Source of the DNA: Zygnema cylindricum | Taxonomy: Eukaryota; Streptophyta; Zygnematophyceae; Zygnematales; Zygnemataceae | Direction: 5' to 3' | Length of the DNA stretch: 64,000 nucleotides | Assembly: GCA_037447655.1 (NCBI GenBank) | Contig: JBBHKE010003062.1 | Coordinates: forward strand, 308,154-372,153 | Part shown: piece by piece, positions 1 through 11,172 of the stretch | Position numbering within the stretch: the first letter of the stretch is position 1 | How the letters are laid out: every line of letters begins with the position of its first letter | Notes under the pieces: model-generated | What the model was told of the DNA's origin: nothing | The model's input: the letters and a program-made list of their open reading frames with translations, nothing else | Database searches by the model: none | Position numbers and translations under genes: made by a program

Positions 1-470
1 GACGACTACGAAACTTCCTAAAATTTGTGACGTCTACAAAAACGGCGACGGTCGTCGACGTCGAGTTTTTTTGACATTGTAGATGTTTAGGGTTTTGTGA
101 CATTGCGAAGTCATGCTACTCTGTGACGTCATCAGCACGTAGACTTTCCGCCATGGCTTCCCAATTTTTTTTTTACTTTTTATCATTCGATTTATCAAAC
201 TGAGACAAAAAATACAAAAAAAAATGGAAAAAAATATATCTTTCATTTGATACTAGTATTGTTGCATTTCATTTAGAGATGAGAGAAAGAGGAGCGGTCT
301 AATGAGAAATATGGGGAGAGACGAGGACGTCGTAAACTTTTGCAAAGGACCCATGAATGAAAGTGGAGGTACGAGACCCCGACGATATTTTTTACGTACA
401 TGCTTGTCATTTTTGCTTTGCCCATTTTTCTAAAAGGGAAAAACATTCTAGTCGCCTTTGTCTCTGGTGA
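1..470 (+). mobile_element. Partial family E DNA transposon, cut by window start
   Basis: This stretch matches the interior of the complete family E element at 49538-50472 in the same orientation: both have the gacgactacgaaa block, a purine-rich GAGAG stretch, and the block tttgcaaaggacccatgaa. The left terminus lies outside the window and the right part has diverged, so the boundary near 470 is approximate. Open reading frames here are repeat-derived and not conserved between copies. From 470 to 640 I see nothing recognisable. Confidence 0.6.
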
Positions 471-640
471 CAACGAAAATTGACCGTCGATTATTTTTGT
501 GTAAGATCTTGAGCCGTTGAGTGTTTTGAGTTAGGATTGGCGTCTCTGGTGACAAAGGAAAGAGACACGTGGTACAATCCTATTTGTTGTATTTCACGTG
601 GGTGTAGTGGTATGATAAAAGTCCAGACAAAATCGACGTC

Positions 641-1100
641 ACGCCAAAATGTCGTGTTATCAATACCGGTTGAGTAACGTACAGTATCGTACGCTAAATT
701 TTTCGCGTGCGATTCCGTACATCACGTCGAGTTGTCTTTTTGTAAATATCCGTACACGCCAAAATGTCGTGTTATCAATACCGGTTGAGTAACGTACAGT
801 ATCGTTCGTTAAATTTTTCGCGTTCGATTCCGTACATCACGCCGAGTTGTCGTTTTGTCAATATCCGTACACGCCAAAATGTCGTGTTATCAATACCGGT
901 TAAGTAACGTACAGGATCGTAATTTAAATTTTTGCGCGTGCGATCCCGTCACATCACGCCACGTTGTCGTGTTCTCAATATCCGTACACTACTGTTATTT
1001 CAGTGTTGGCGTGACGTACGATGTGTCGTGATATCAATACCGGTTCAGGTACAGTATTTTCAATTGCGGAGTACACCGTGTACGTGTATCGTTATGTGTT
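641..1100. repeat. 115-bp tandem repeat, three good copies plus a degenerate one
   Basis: The unit begins acgccaaaatgtcgtg at 641, 756 and 871, an exact 115-bp spacing. Each unit contains the block atcaataccggtt followed by an AT-rich part and a cgtacatcac block. A fourth, degenerate unit runs from about 986 to 1060. The units differ by scattered substitutions. It could be a small satellite or the sub-terminal repeat of a transposon; no coding potential. Confidence 0.75.
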
Positions 1101-1105
1101 AATAT

Positions 1106-2398
1106 TATAGTTCAAAAGTAGGTGAAAGTAGGCCCATACAATATGCCTACTGTACGCAAAACATACAATATGGCCTTAAGAGTTAAGACCCATATTGTAT
1201 TGGTCGCAAAATGAAAAATAATCATAGTTGTTCACGGCGATTAGTGCGAACGTACTGTACGTGACGAATTATACGTAACAAACGCATTGAACCTTTTGAT
1301 CAAATCGCAAAAAATCGTTAATGAATTTCCTTCCGTACTATTCCGTACATAAAAAAACAAAAAACTATTACATATAACGCAGTTTGCAAGTTTTTCCCGT
1401 TTAATGAGCGGTAAAAAAATAAACTCTCTAAACTTTTATCACATTTTTTTGGGAGGACTTTACCAAATGGTAGTCCTGTCGTTCCCCTTAGGATATGCTT
1501 CGCAGTTAACGTACCCGGGTTCGAATGCTACGAAGATAGCAATTTTAGCAATTTCGTCTCTGTTCCATGGCGTCTTCTTTAAAAAAAAAATGAAGAAGAC
1601 GCCCGTACAAATTTCAAACTGAACGCGCGAAATTATTGTGACGTTCAACGTCTCTTTTCGAAAATGTTCGTACATTTTCGATTATATAACGTACAACTTC
1701 CGTGGTATTTCTGTTCAGTTCACTCAACAGAAAGTACCAATAAGTGCGACGCATATTTCCCGTTTTATTCCGTACATATCCGTAAAAAAATGTACAGTTA
1801 CAGTAATTAGATTACAGGTTTCCGTAACATTTCAGTTTCAGTTTACAATACACGTTTTTTTACAATTTTTCAAAAGTCACGAATTATACGTTTCAATCGC
1901 AAAAATGGAAAAAATCGCGCGATTTGAACAACTATGAAAATAATGGTAACAGGGTTGAGTTGCACATTGATCGATAGAGAATTAAACGTCGTGTCTAAAT
2001 TTTGAAAAACATTAGGACAAATTCTTATTTTTCCGCGAGTTTTAAGGTATTATTTATTCAAACCGTCAGATTTGGAAGATCGGACGGTCGCTGATCAAAG
2101 TAGCGATCTAAGAAGATCACATGAAAAGCCCATAACACAACTTTCAATAGGACTTACGTCCGCGCTTTTTTTTTCCAGGTTTTTTTTCCCGCGGAATGTC
2201 ATCCTACGCCGTGTCAGTTCGCTAAAAAAAATCGTCCGGCGGCGTGCGCTGTACTATGATGATATGTCACATTCGTACGTTCGTACAAGAGTGTGCACAA
2301 CGCACACACATACAGTATGCCTACTCTACGAGAGTTTTGTGCCAAGTTTTGTGCGTCTACCAAAGGCCTACCATAAAAACGCCTACTTTTGAACTATG
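1106..2398 (+). mobile_element. hAT-type non-autonomous transposon, long copy (1293 bp)
   Basis: The ends are tatagttcaaaagtagg and cctacttttgaactatg, matching inverted repeats (one change at the outermost base). They are flanked by the 8-bp duplication GTTAATAT at 1098-1105 and 2399-2406. An 8-bp duplication and a TIR of the CAnnGTTCAAAAG kind are typical of hAT elements. The shorter copies at 5879-6135 and 48857-49132 share both ends, so this is probably closer to the parental form. No transposase frame survives inside. Confidence 0.85.
1569..1603. repeat. Short hairpin inside the long hAT copy
   Basis: ggcgtcttctt is followed, after a run of A, by gaagaagacgcc, giving an 11-12-bp stem with an A-rich loop. 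It is unique among the hAT copies in this window, so it is not needed for mobility. Confidence 0.6.
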
Positions 2399-2468
2399 GT
2401 TAATATTTTTTCCGTCTCTAAAAAAAAAAAGTGTTAAATGCAAAAATTGCGATGGGAAAACCAAATAA

Positions 2469-3269
2469 GGGTAACCTTCCATCAGGCGAAAAGTGGGGTT
2501 GTTTACTGGAGAAAGAACATTCCCGTACTATGCCGTACTGTTTTTTTTTTTTTTTCAAAAGATGTTTTCTAAAAATTCGTTGAAATTCTCCAAACTTTTT
2601 GGTAAAAATTACCACCGTCCGATTTTCAATTTTCGACACAAACGCCCCTTGTTTCCAGTGTCTGGCTAGTCTCCTCCGAGTGTCATCAGAAGGACACTTT
2701 GCGCTTACTGGACACGTATATTGGTCCACTTGTAAAAGTCAGATTCAATCCACAACGGACGTGAAGTTATAAAGTTACATGTGGCAAATGGCTGGTACCT
2801 TCTAACATCAAAGCCACCCTGTTCGACGATAAAATCTTGGTTGCAAGACATCTTGTCACGCCTCTTTCATAAATGTGCACAATCAAGTACAGCGATAATA
2901 CATTCACGTACAAATAATACATTCTTGGACATTTGTACAAACTTTAATTTTGCAATGGTTTTCGTGGCTGTTGGTACGACGACAACCCTAAAAACGTTCA
3001 GATTATACATTTTTATAGCGTGACTCTACTAGATATTTTAATCGACGTCTGCTCGTACACATACGTAGTTGCAATTTTGTCCTTTTCCAAATGATCATTA
3101 TTCCCGGGCGGCTCAACAAGATCCTACGTGGTACCAATCTCAATCTAACACGTCAGTAATTTTAGCTTCACTGGCACGACATGATGGAAGGGTGTTACAG
3201 ATATTACTGCCATTACTGCCAGTAAACATGTTCATACAATTACTGGGAACACCTGATGGAAGGTTACCC
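2469..3269 (+). mobile_element. Family D DNA transposon with TAA duplication
   Basis: Terminal inverted repeats gggtaaccttccatcaggc and gcctgatggaaggttaccc bound this 801-bp element. The flanking trinucleotide is TAA on both sides (2466-2468 and 3270-3272), the TWA type seen in PIF/Harbinger elements. No transposase is encoded, so it is non-autonomous. The TAA on its right is also the left flank of a second family D end at 3273. Confidence 0.75.
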
Positions 3270-3272
3270 TAA

Positions 3273-3740
3273 GGGTGAAGTTCCATCAGGCAAAAAGTGT
3301 CGTAGTTTACAGAAATCCGCGACTCTCCGTACCAAATCGTACCGCCCATTTTTGTTTTTATACGAAAAACAACACTACAGAGAATCTTGCCGATACTCTC
3401 CGAAGGTCTTGGAAGTAAAACTGGCCGTCGGATGTTCATCTGCGAGGAGTTAAAAAAAATTGTGACACGTTGGACGATTTAGCTACGTGTCATGATGGAA
3501 AACCAACGAAAAATCTTAAGATTTGCACATGACACGCGCTTTCCAAAATACAACCGAAAATAAAAACGAAATTTGGTAACATTCCTTCGTCAAGTTATTT
3601 TTCGTAAATTTTGTTCGTCACACTTTTCCTCTCAAAGGACTTTCGTTATGTTCGAGAACACAAAACACTAAAAAATGAGCTAGCGTACAGACTAGCGTCT
3701 GCAAAATGTATAAAAGTTATGTCGTATGATTACTTCGTAC
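3273..3740 (+). mobile_element. Left part of a second family D element
   Basis: gggtgaagttccatcaggc starts directly after the TAA that ends the previous element and is followed by a block (gtttacagaaa) shared with other D copies. A convincing right terminus is missing; a degraded gatggaacttc at 4444 is a candidate. If that is right, a hAT element at 3741 inserted into it. Confidence 0.5.
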
Positions 3741-4303
3741 CATAGTTCAAAAGTAGGCGTTTTTATGGTAGGCCTTTGGTAGGCGCACAAAACTTGGCAC
3801 AAAACTCGAGTATAGTAGGGATACTGTATGTGTGCGTTGTGCACACTCTTGTACGAACGTACTAATTTGACGTATCATCATAGTACAGGGCACGCCGCCC
3901 AACGAAACTTTTTAGCGAACTGACACAGCGTAGGATGACATTCTGCGGGAAAAAAAAATCCTGAAAAAAAAACGTGGACGTAAGTCCTATCGTAAGTTGT
4001 GTTATGCGCTTTTCATGTGATCTTTTTATATCGCTACTTTGATCAACGACCATCCGATCGTCCAAATTTGACGGTTTAAATTAAAAATCCCTCAAAACTC
4101 ACGGAAAAATAAAAATTTGTCCGAATGTTTTTCAAAATTTAGACATGACTTTTAAGTCTCTATCGATCGATGTGCAACTAAACGTTGATACTATTTTTTT
4201 TTCATTTGGCGACCAATACAATATGGGTCTTAAGGCCATATTTTATGTTTTGCGTACAATAGGCATATAGTATGGGCCTACTTTCACTTACTTTTTAACT
4301 ATG
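3741..4303 (-). mobile_element. hAT-type non-autonomous transposon, inverted copy (563 bp)
   Basis: catagttcaaaagtaggcg at the left and a matching ...aactatg at the right are flanked by a perfect 8-bp duplication CTTCGTAC (3733-3740 and 4304-4311). Internal blocks (taggcctttggtaggc, gggtcttaaggcc) match the copy at 1106-2398 in inverse orientation. No coding capacity. Confidence 0.85.
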
Positions 4304-4554
4304 CTTCGTACGCAGGTACATCGTACGCAAGTGAAAATTTGAGTTAAGTTTGTCGGTGCTAAAAGTCTGGAAGATATTCACTATGGGATCGTAGCTTACG
4401 TGGCGCCTGTCAATTTAGAACACGTAGTTTATAGACTCTTCGTGATGGAACTTCGACTCAATCGATCCAGTCTGTTGATTTGGCCGTAAGATTACAAAAA
4501 CGTATGATGGAACTTGACCTTTAGTACAATAAAGGTAAAAATGAAAAAAAACAT

Positions 4555-4730
4555 CTCTAAAAACATATTTTCTCCGTACAAGGCGGATTGCTAATCTGAC
4601 GGCTGGGATTGAAAGCTAAGATTTTCAGTTTCCAATTGGCGGTCTAAAATTGAAAATCGGACAAGTGTGTACATAAAAATAATGTTTTGAGTGGCGGAAA
4701 ATTATTAACCCTAATAGCGATTCAAGGTGC
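4555..4730 (+). mobile_element. Family A MITE, degraded
   Basis: The sequence carries the internal palindromic pair of family A (ttttctccgtaca and gtgtgtaca...atgttttgagtggc) and ends with ctaatagcgattcaaggtgc, a mutated right terminus. The left terminus is lost. 4312-4554 holds no recognisable feature. Confidence 0.55.
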
Positions 4731-4749
4731 AAAGAATAGGCGCATTTTG

Positions 4750-5598
4750 TTGTGTTGGGTATCGAGTAAATTCATATCGCAATAATTTTGATATTCGAGA
4801 TATCGAATATCGATCAAGCAGACTCTTCGATATATCGTACCAAGACCAACATAAATTATCAACATATATATTGCGATATATAGTATTTTTAAATTTATTT
4901 TTTTATATTTTAATATGATATGTTATTTTAGCGAAAAATACAAATTGTCCGATACGCCACGTACGACGTGATTTTCGTTCCGTGACTTTAAGGTAGACGC
5001 CACAAAATGTAACCGACAAAAAAGTAAAAATTTTGTAATTCATATAATTAATTATTTGGGGTATAGTTACATGAGGAGGTCTTTATAATAGTAAGGAGAG
5101 CAAAATGTTTGTATTACAAAGGCCTCGGTTAACATCGCGTATCTTCTGTAAACATGTTTTTACATACATGTTTTGATTTGAGTGGTTCCTTGTAAGTTGA
5201 CGATCAAATCTCTAAAATCGTCAAAGATTTGAGAACCGACCATTTTCGTATGGAACTCCGTACTTGCGTATTACGTTTGTGTACTTCGCAAGTGTACCGC
5301 GTCAATGTACCTCAGAGATCTCCTTCACTCTAATGAATTTTAGGAAAAAACCGTATTTCTTTTCGGCAAAGATTTAACGGTCACCTTGTTTGAAGGCACG
5401 TGACTTTGGAGACCTGTGAAAAAAATTATTTTATTTTTTTTAAATGCCTCGATATATCGGCGATACGATATATATTGACGATACGATATATCGACGATAT
5501 TTTGATTTTCGATATATCGAAGCGATATATTGATTATCGGGTACCTGAAATTCGATATATATCGAATATCGGCAAAAGGTCCTCGATACCCAACACTA
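4750..5598. mobile_element. Family F hAT-like element rich in CGATATATCG palindromes
   Basis: Inverted ends gtgttgggtatcgag (4752-4766) and ctcgatacccaacac (5582-5596) enclose 849 bp. Flanks GCATTTTG (4742-4749) and GTATTTTG (5599-5606) look like an 8-bp duplication with one change. Both sub-terminal regions, especially 5450-5570, are packed with short self-complementary cgatatatcg units. Reading frames through these units are low-complexity artefacts. Related blocks recur at 13070-13147 and 13285-13440. Confidence 0.65.
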
Positions 5599-5878
5599 GT
5601 ATTTTGACTATTTTCACGTGCGAAGTCCATGGTGTGTTTCAAACATGCGTACTGCGTGGGATTCGGTTCTATAGAGCGACATTCCACCGCGTGAAAAGTG
5701 CCGTAAAACCCGCCCGTACAAGATACTTTACCGACTGGGTTCGGTTCGATTGGGATCAGGCGCTAGACAGGTGGATACGCATTGTTTTTCACTTAGGGAA
5801 TGTACGTTCGACGTTAAAACGCTGTCCAAAAAAGTAAAAGCTTATTTTCCTTCTTTCGTAGACAGAAGTGGTATATGT

Positions 5879-6135
5879 CATAGTTAAAAATAATGTTAAA
5901 GTAGGCCCATACAATATGCCTTTTGTATGCAAAACATATAATATGACCTAAAGACCCATATTGAATCCGGACCTATTCGAACCAATAATTCTTATTTACA
6001 CCGTCAGATTCGGACGAACAGACGGTTGCTGATCAAAGTAGCGATCTAAGAAGATCACATGAAAGCTCATAACATAACTTACGATAAAGGCGCCGACCAA
6101 AGGCCTACCATAAAAACGCATACTTTTGAACTATG
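5879..6135 (+). mobile_element. hAT-type MITE (257 bp)
   Basis: Ends catagtta and gaactatg are flanked by the perfect 8-bp duplication GTATATGT (5871-5878 and 6136-6143). It keeps only the terminal parts of the 1293-bp copy, so it is an internal-deletion derivative. Confidence 0.85.
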
Positions 6136-6143
6136 GTATATGT

Positions 6144-6902
6144 AATATAAATCTTTAAATCGTATGTTCGTTATTATGCCAGTAATTGTGTACATTACAC
6201 TTCTCATCGTTATTCACATTAATAAAGATTATCCTAGGAGTGTAATCCAATAACTCATAAATATTGTTAACCATAATCAATTAAAAAAGTGTGGTTCAAC
6301 CAGCCATTTCTATGGAGTAAATTAGTAATAAGCATTTTGGTTAAATCATTGCAATCACAACATTGCATGGTATTATAAATGAGGCTATTGTAAAGTGCTA
6401 TATGGGTCTATATGTGTAAGTAGCTTGAATATCATGTTTCGTCAAGCATTACCAACAACTTTAGGGAAAACAATAGTGCATTGATACTGCTTATTACAAT
6501 AACAAAAAACAAATGTAAATAGTATGCAATGTAATTATTGCATTCATAAATACAATAATAAAAGTTGTTTCCACTTGAAATTAAGAAATACTGTGTGAGG
6601 AACTCCTAATTTATCGCTCTTAGTCAAGGGTTTAATTACAACATATGATGAGTTAATAATCCATATTTTGAAAACACACAATCGTAGATTTTATATAACG
6701 CAATAAAATGACGTGGTACAATAACAATTAACGTGTTGTCTAAAAAATATTTGTCTTGTCGCCGTGATTGATTATCTTCATACATTAATGCCATCATTGC
6801 AAAATGCTTCGCTGATTGGATGAAAAGAAAGCAAGCGGCAGAGACACGTGGACGCATTGTGTTTGACTTGTTATTTCTCATTTAAGTAATTACAAGTCCA
6901 CC
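6144..6902. other. AT-rich intergenic DNA, nothing recognised
   Basis: No reading frame with protein-like composition, no clear terminal repeats and no RNA gene could be found here. Confidence 0.5.
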
Positions 6903-7107
6903 ACACCTTGTATCGCTATTAGTGGTAATATTAAACATCTTTTCTCCAAACACATTTGTCCGATTTTCAATTTGAGACCACCATTTGGAAGTTGAGAATC
7001 TTACCTGTAATCGCAACCGTCATATTAAATATCCGCCGGTTTCGTACAAAGAAAAAATGTTTTGAGAGACGAAAAGAATATTAACACTAATAGCGAATTA
7101 CGGTGTA
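6903..7107. mobile_element. Family A MITE, complete but diverged (205 bp)
   Basis: The left end acaccttgtatcgctatt and the right end aatagcgaattacggtgta are inverted copies of the family A terminus (consensus TACACCGTGAATCGC). Internally the pair catcttttctcc / aaaaaatgttttgag folds back. The family has TA at its outer edges. Confidence 0.75.
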
Positions 7108-7509
7108 CCTTAGCAACATTGGAAAGTTGCCGCTTAGATAAAGTGCTTCTGATAAGCTTTCATGCCATTTTATTTTGTCACAAAAAGCATTGTTGAGCAC
7201 AGCATGTAGATCATAGTTATTCGATTCGTGCAATTTTTTCATTTTTAAGGATACTTACGCATTATTCGTGAGTTTTAAACTTTTCTTTAAAATTCGCTTA
7301 ATAATTTATGTACGGAAAACTGAACGGAAACCGTACAAAAAAAATAAACGGCAACTGTACAAAAATTGTACGAAATTTTACCTAAAGAGACGATGCACGG
7401 TTTGCGCACGGTAAGTTTTAATTTTTGTACGACTCTGCTTTTCTACCGAGAAGCCGCCATTAAAATTCCTCCATAAGGAAGTTGCCTTTGCTGATGTCAA
7501 AGAAGAAGC

Positions 7510-8030
7510 CACTGAAATTGCCATTTACGCATTTACGAACCTCGACCGGACAAAAGCATGCCTATAACTCGAGGAGTAGAGTGGGAGCACGTTGAGGCTC
7601 TAAATGGTGGGCTTCTTGGAGACTCTCAGAGAGATAAAGAGAGAAGGCCATGGCTGGCTGTCAGATAGTCTCACACTGAAATAAAATATGACTTTGACAA
7701 AAAAGTGGTATAGGCTAGGAATCCATTGAAATTGTTATTGAATCTGTTGTTGAAGCATTTACGAACCTTGACTAGATTGAAGCAACCATGCCTAAAACTC
7801 GAGGAGTAGAGTGGGAGCACGTTAAGGCTCCAAACGGTGCGCTTTTTGGAGACTCTTAAAGAGATAGAGAGAGAAGGCCATGGCAGGCTGTCAAATAGTT
7901 TTAGATAGACATAAAATATGACTTTGACGATAAAGGTTGTATTGGCCAGGAATAGAACCTGGCCCAACAAGATGTCGTGCTAGCCTATCTAGCAGTCGTA
8001 CGTAACTAGTTGATGTAAAAGAGTCGTTAC
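7510..8030 (+). repeat. Relic LTR-like sequence, tandemly duplicated
   Basis: A block of about 235 bp occurs twice (starting near 7525 and 7760), each copy with actcgaggagtagagtgg and gagaaggccatgg. The second starts tgttgaag, like the copia LTR starts further along, and carries gccatgg plus a downstream antisense tRNA-like segment (7945-8000) as those LTRs do. I read it as an old copia-type LTR remnant. 7108-7510 holds nothing else I can name. Confidence 0.35.
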
Positions 8031-8274
8031 ACAGATGGAGTGCAATACTTATATAAATATTATAGTTGGTGAGCGCTCATTTAACGGGAAATATACAAAC
8101 TGCCACACATGACAAATTAAAAATTTGAAACATGTATGGAATAGTACAGATTTATAACGGGGTATGCATTTTTAACGAGTTTTGCAAATCGTTAAATGCG
8201 AAACGCACGTATTATTCGCGCTTTCGTTTTGTGCGTACATTTCGATTTGAACAACTATGATGTAGATGCATACG

Positions 8275-8395
8275 TATAGTATACGTGTATATGTGTATGT
8301 GTATGTATATGCATGTGTATGTATAAGTTTATGTATATGTGTATGTAATAATGTTTATGTATATGTATGTGTATGTGTATGTGTATATCTACGTA
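8275..8395. repeat. (TG/TA)n microsatellite
   Basis: An irregular run of tatgtgtatg units about 120 bp long. Frames across it give V/Y/C-rich nonsense peptides. Confidence 0.8.
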
Positions 8396-8404
8396 TATCA
8401 CAAG

Positions 8405-9500
8405 TACACCGTGAATCGCTATTAGTGTTAATGTTTTTTAGGGTGTGTCCCCATGTGTTCAAGTAAGGGTTTTTTTCCGTCGTTTACACAGAAAATAGGA
8501 CTTCCTACTTGAAAATATTACGCCGTACGAAAAATGGGCAAAAACTCAAATACATTTTGCGTCATCTTGGAACTTGAAAGGTACGGCGATTTGGCAGTAT
8601 TATCATCGCGACCCACTTCCAGCTCATATTCACACTTGCACTGAAATCAAATCGCGACCTGCTTTTAATCAAAATACTACCCTATTGACGAATAGAATGC
8701 CTGGGTTGCACGCGTCAAAAGTTTTCATTTGTTTTTTTGCAGTTGGGAGAATACACGAAAAAAAAATTGTTTGTCCGTTTGCTTATGCTGTCCACTTGTG
8801 GGCGTCTACAAATGTCATTTGGTAGACGTAGGCGATTGCTTATGTCGTTCACGTGTGGGTGTCAACAAATGACAGTTGGTGTCGACAACTGTCCCAGTAT
8901 GTCTGGAGCTCTTTGCGGCGTACAAATGTCCGCAGTTTGTTCAGAGATTGTTGACGTCTACAAATGTCAGCAGTTTGTTGGCGTCTACAGGTGTCGCAAG
9001 TATTGGCGACGTGTACAACTGCCACATATTCAAAATAATGAACGCCCAAGTAACGATTGACATAGGCACACTTTGAAAAGTACACCGTAAAATCATCGCT
9101 AAATTGCAAAATAACATTTCAAAATATCGGTTACATGGGGACACGCCCTTAGTCTCTTTAAAACAGCTTTCTCCGTACACACAGGTCGGTTTGTGGATCT
9201 GACGGTTGCTATTGAAAGTTAATATTCTCTGCTTACGAATGGCGGTCTTAAATTGAAAATTGGACAAATGTGTACGGAAAAATATGTTTTCAATGGCGAA
9301 AAAAATATTAATAGAATTTTCGCCACTTAAAACATCTTTTCTCGTACACACCTGTCCGATTTTGACTTTGAGACCACCAGTCGGAATGGTAAGAATCTTG
9401 GCTTTCAATCGCAACCGTCAGATCAATAATCCGTCAATTATGTACGGAGAAAAGATGTTTTAAGAGGCAAAAAAAGCATTAACACTAATAGCGATGCACC
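8405..9500. mobile_element. Family A MITEs interrupted by a family E element
   Basis: A left family A terminus (tacaccgtgaatcgc) at 8405 runs about 33 bp and stops at the family E element 8441-9148. Family A sequence resumes at 9152 with tctttaaaacagc. Two A-type bodies then lie in series (about 9152-9310 and 9311-9500), ending cactaatagcgatgcacc. The nesting dates family E insertion after family A. Confidence 0.65.
8441..9148 (+). mobile_element. Family E DNA transposon (708 bp) with TTA duplication
   Basis: Inverted ends gggtgtgtccccatgt and acatggggacacgccc are flanked by TTA on both sides (8438-8440, 9149-9151), the TWA duplication of Harbinger-like elements. Between about 8780 and 9030 a motif of the form gtctacaaatgtc recurs many times with both spacings and changes, as sub-terminal transposase-binding repeats do. 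No transposase frame. Confidence 0.75.
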
Positions 9501-9593
9501 TTTATAGCAATGCGTTTTGTTTTGATGTAACTTAGCTTGTGACTTTTGGTCACTCTTCCAGTTCAATTTCTGCTATCAGCACTCTGCCTACTG

Positions 9594-10142
9594 TACACCG
9601 CGAATCGTTATTACTTATTAGTGTCAAAGTCACTAATTTGGGTTCTTAAAATTTTGATTTTTTTTATCAAATAGGATACATGATTTTAATTTTTCCTCGA
9701 CGTTAATTAAGGTTCCGTACAAAATAAGTAAAGCCCGAAAGTACAAAAACATATAAATAGTGTGGTGTACGTCGATGTCAGACCGTACATAAATGTACCT
9801 TTTCAAATTAAAATTTATAAAAAATGAATTTAATTAGACGCGCACGCATGGGAGCGTGCGCTCAAATAACGTGATTAGTCTGACACGTAAATTATTATAG
9901 CATGTACGGATATTATAGATTCGCGACGGCGTACGATTTCTAATATATTGTACGGATACAATATATTAATGTACATAATCGTACGGCGAATATTCCATTT
10001 TTGCTGTTCCCAAATTAGCATAAACGCCGAAATTAGAATACACCTTTTTTTTGAAAAATTTCAAATTCTTAATTAGCATCAATTACGGTAAATTTTCTTC
10101 AACGCTATTTATAATATGACACTAAAAACGATTCGTGGTGTA
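9594..10142. mobile_element. Family B element, copy 1 of 3 in series
   Basis: Left end tacaccgcgaatcg and right end cgattcgtggtgta are inverted repeats. The element is about 549 bp, AT-rich and without coding capacity. Its last TA is also the first TA of copy 2. Confidence 0.75.
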
Positions 10143-10680
10143 CACCGTGAATCGCTATTAGCGTGTTGGTCGCTAATTGAGGTACCCTGTTTTTTTGGGC
10201 AAATTCTCAAATAGAATTAGACATTCTAAATGTTCCTACACGTTATTTGAGGTGTTCCATAAAATAGGATTCATGACTCTAATATAGTGCCATCGTAAAT
10301 AGTATGGTGTACGGTCTGTCAGGGACGTACTGTTTTGTACTTTTTCAAGTAGAAAAGTACAGAAAAGATATTCACGCTGTCAAGGAGTCGCGCTAACATG
10401 TAATTGCGTAAATATTTTCCGGCATTCGCGGATGTAAAAAAAACGCGACGGCGTACGATTTGAACAATTTCGTACATACAGTTATTTTGGTGTGGATATA
10501 TTCTGCACCGAAAATTTTTACAAAGCAGTTTGCAAATTAGAGTATACGAAAAATTAGAATAAAAATTATTTCCAAAAAAAACGACATTCCCAATTAGCGT
10601 AAATAACGCTAATTGTTTCATTACGCTATCTATTTCATTACGCTATCTATTTCATTACGCTAATAGCGATTCACGGTGTA
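10141..10680. mobile_element. Family B element, copy 2 of 3 in series
   Basis: tacaccgtgaatcgc opens and gcgattcacggtgta closes a 540-bp element. Internal blocks such as gtgtggtgtacgg, ttttccggcat and aaacgcgacggcgtacg are shared with copy 3. A short duplication of tatttcattacgc occurs near the right end. The final TA is shared with copy 3. Confidence 0.8.
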
Positions 10681-11172
10681 CACCGTGAATCGCTATTAGC
10701 GTACATGACGCTAATTGGGGTACCCCTTTTTTTGGGGCAAATTCTCAAATAGAATAAAGTACGCTAAATGTTTTTGCACGTTATTTGAGGTACCCCGCTC
10801 TATGCGGTTCACAACTGTAATTTAGTGTCCTTTTAAATAGTGTGGTGTACGGACTGTCAGATCTGTACTATTCCGTACGTTTTTAAATTTAAAAGTACAG
10901 AAAATATAATAATATATAATTGCGTAAATATTTTCCGGCATACGCAGATGTAAAAAAAACGCGACGGCGTACGATTTGAACAATTTCGTACTTCTACATG
11001 TTTTAGTGTGGAACATATTACGTGCCAATTTTTTTTACAAAGCAGTTTACAAATTAGAGTACATGATAAATTAGTATCATGGTGTACCCGAAAAAACACA
11101 ATTTACCGTAAAGTACGCTAATTGTTTCATTACGCTATATTTTTTATTACGCTAATAGCGATTCACGGTGTA
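10679..11172. mobile_element. Family B element, copy 3 of 3 in series
   Basis: It has the same termini as copy 2 and an internal sequence plainly homologous to it; 494 bp. The three copies join end to end by shared TA dinucleotides, meaning each inserted at the TA at the very end of a neighbour. Confidence 0.8.

Noticed and set aside
641-1100. CRISPR-like array
   Set aside because: The 115-bp units are contiguous and similar throughout, with no unique spacers, in a eukaryotic setting.
5400-5837. 145-codon plus-strand frame
   Set aside because: More than half is translation of cgatatatcg palindromes of element F.
7671-7970. 99-codon minus-strand frame
   Set aside because: It spans the tandem duplication of a relic LTR and is not conserved between the two units.
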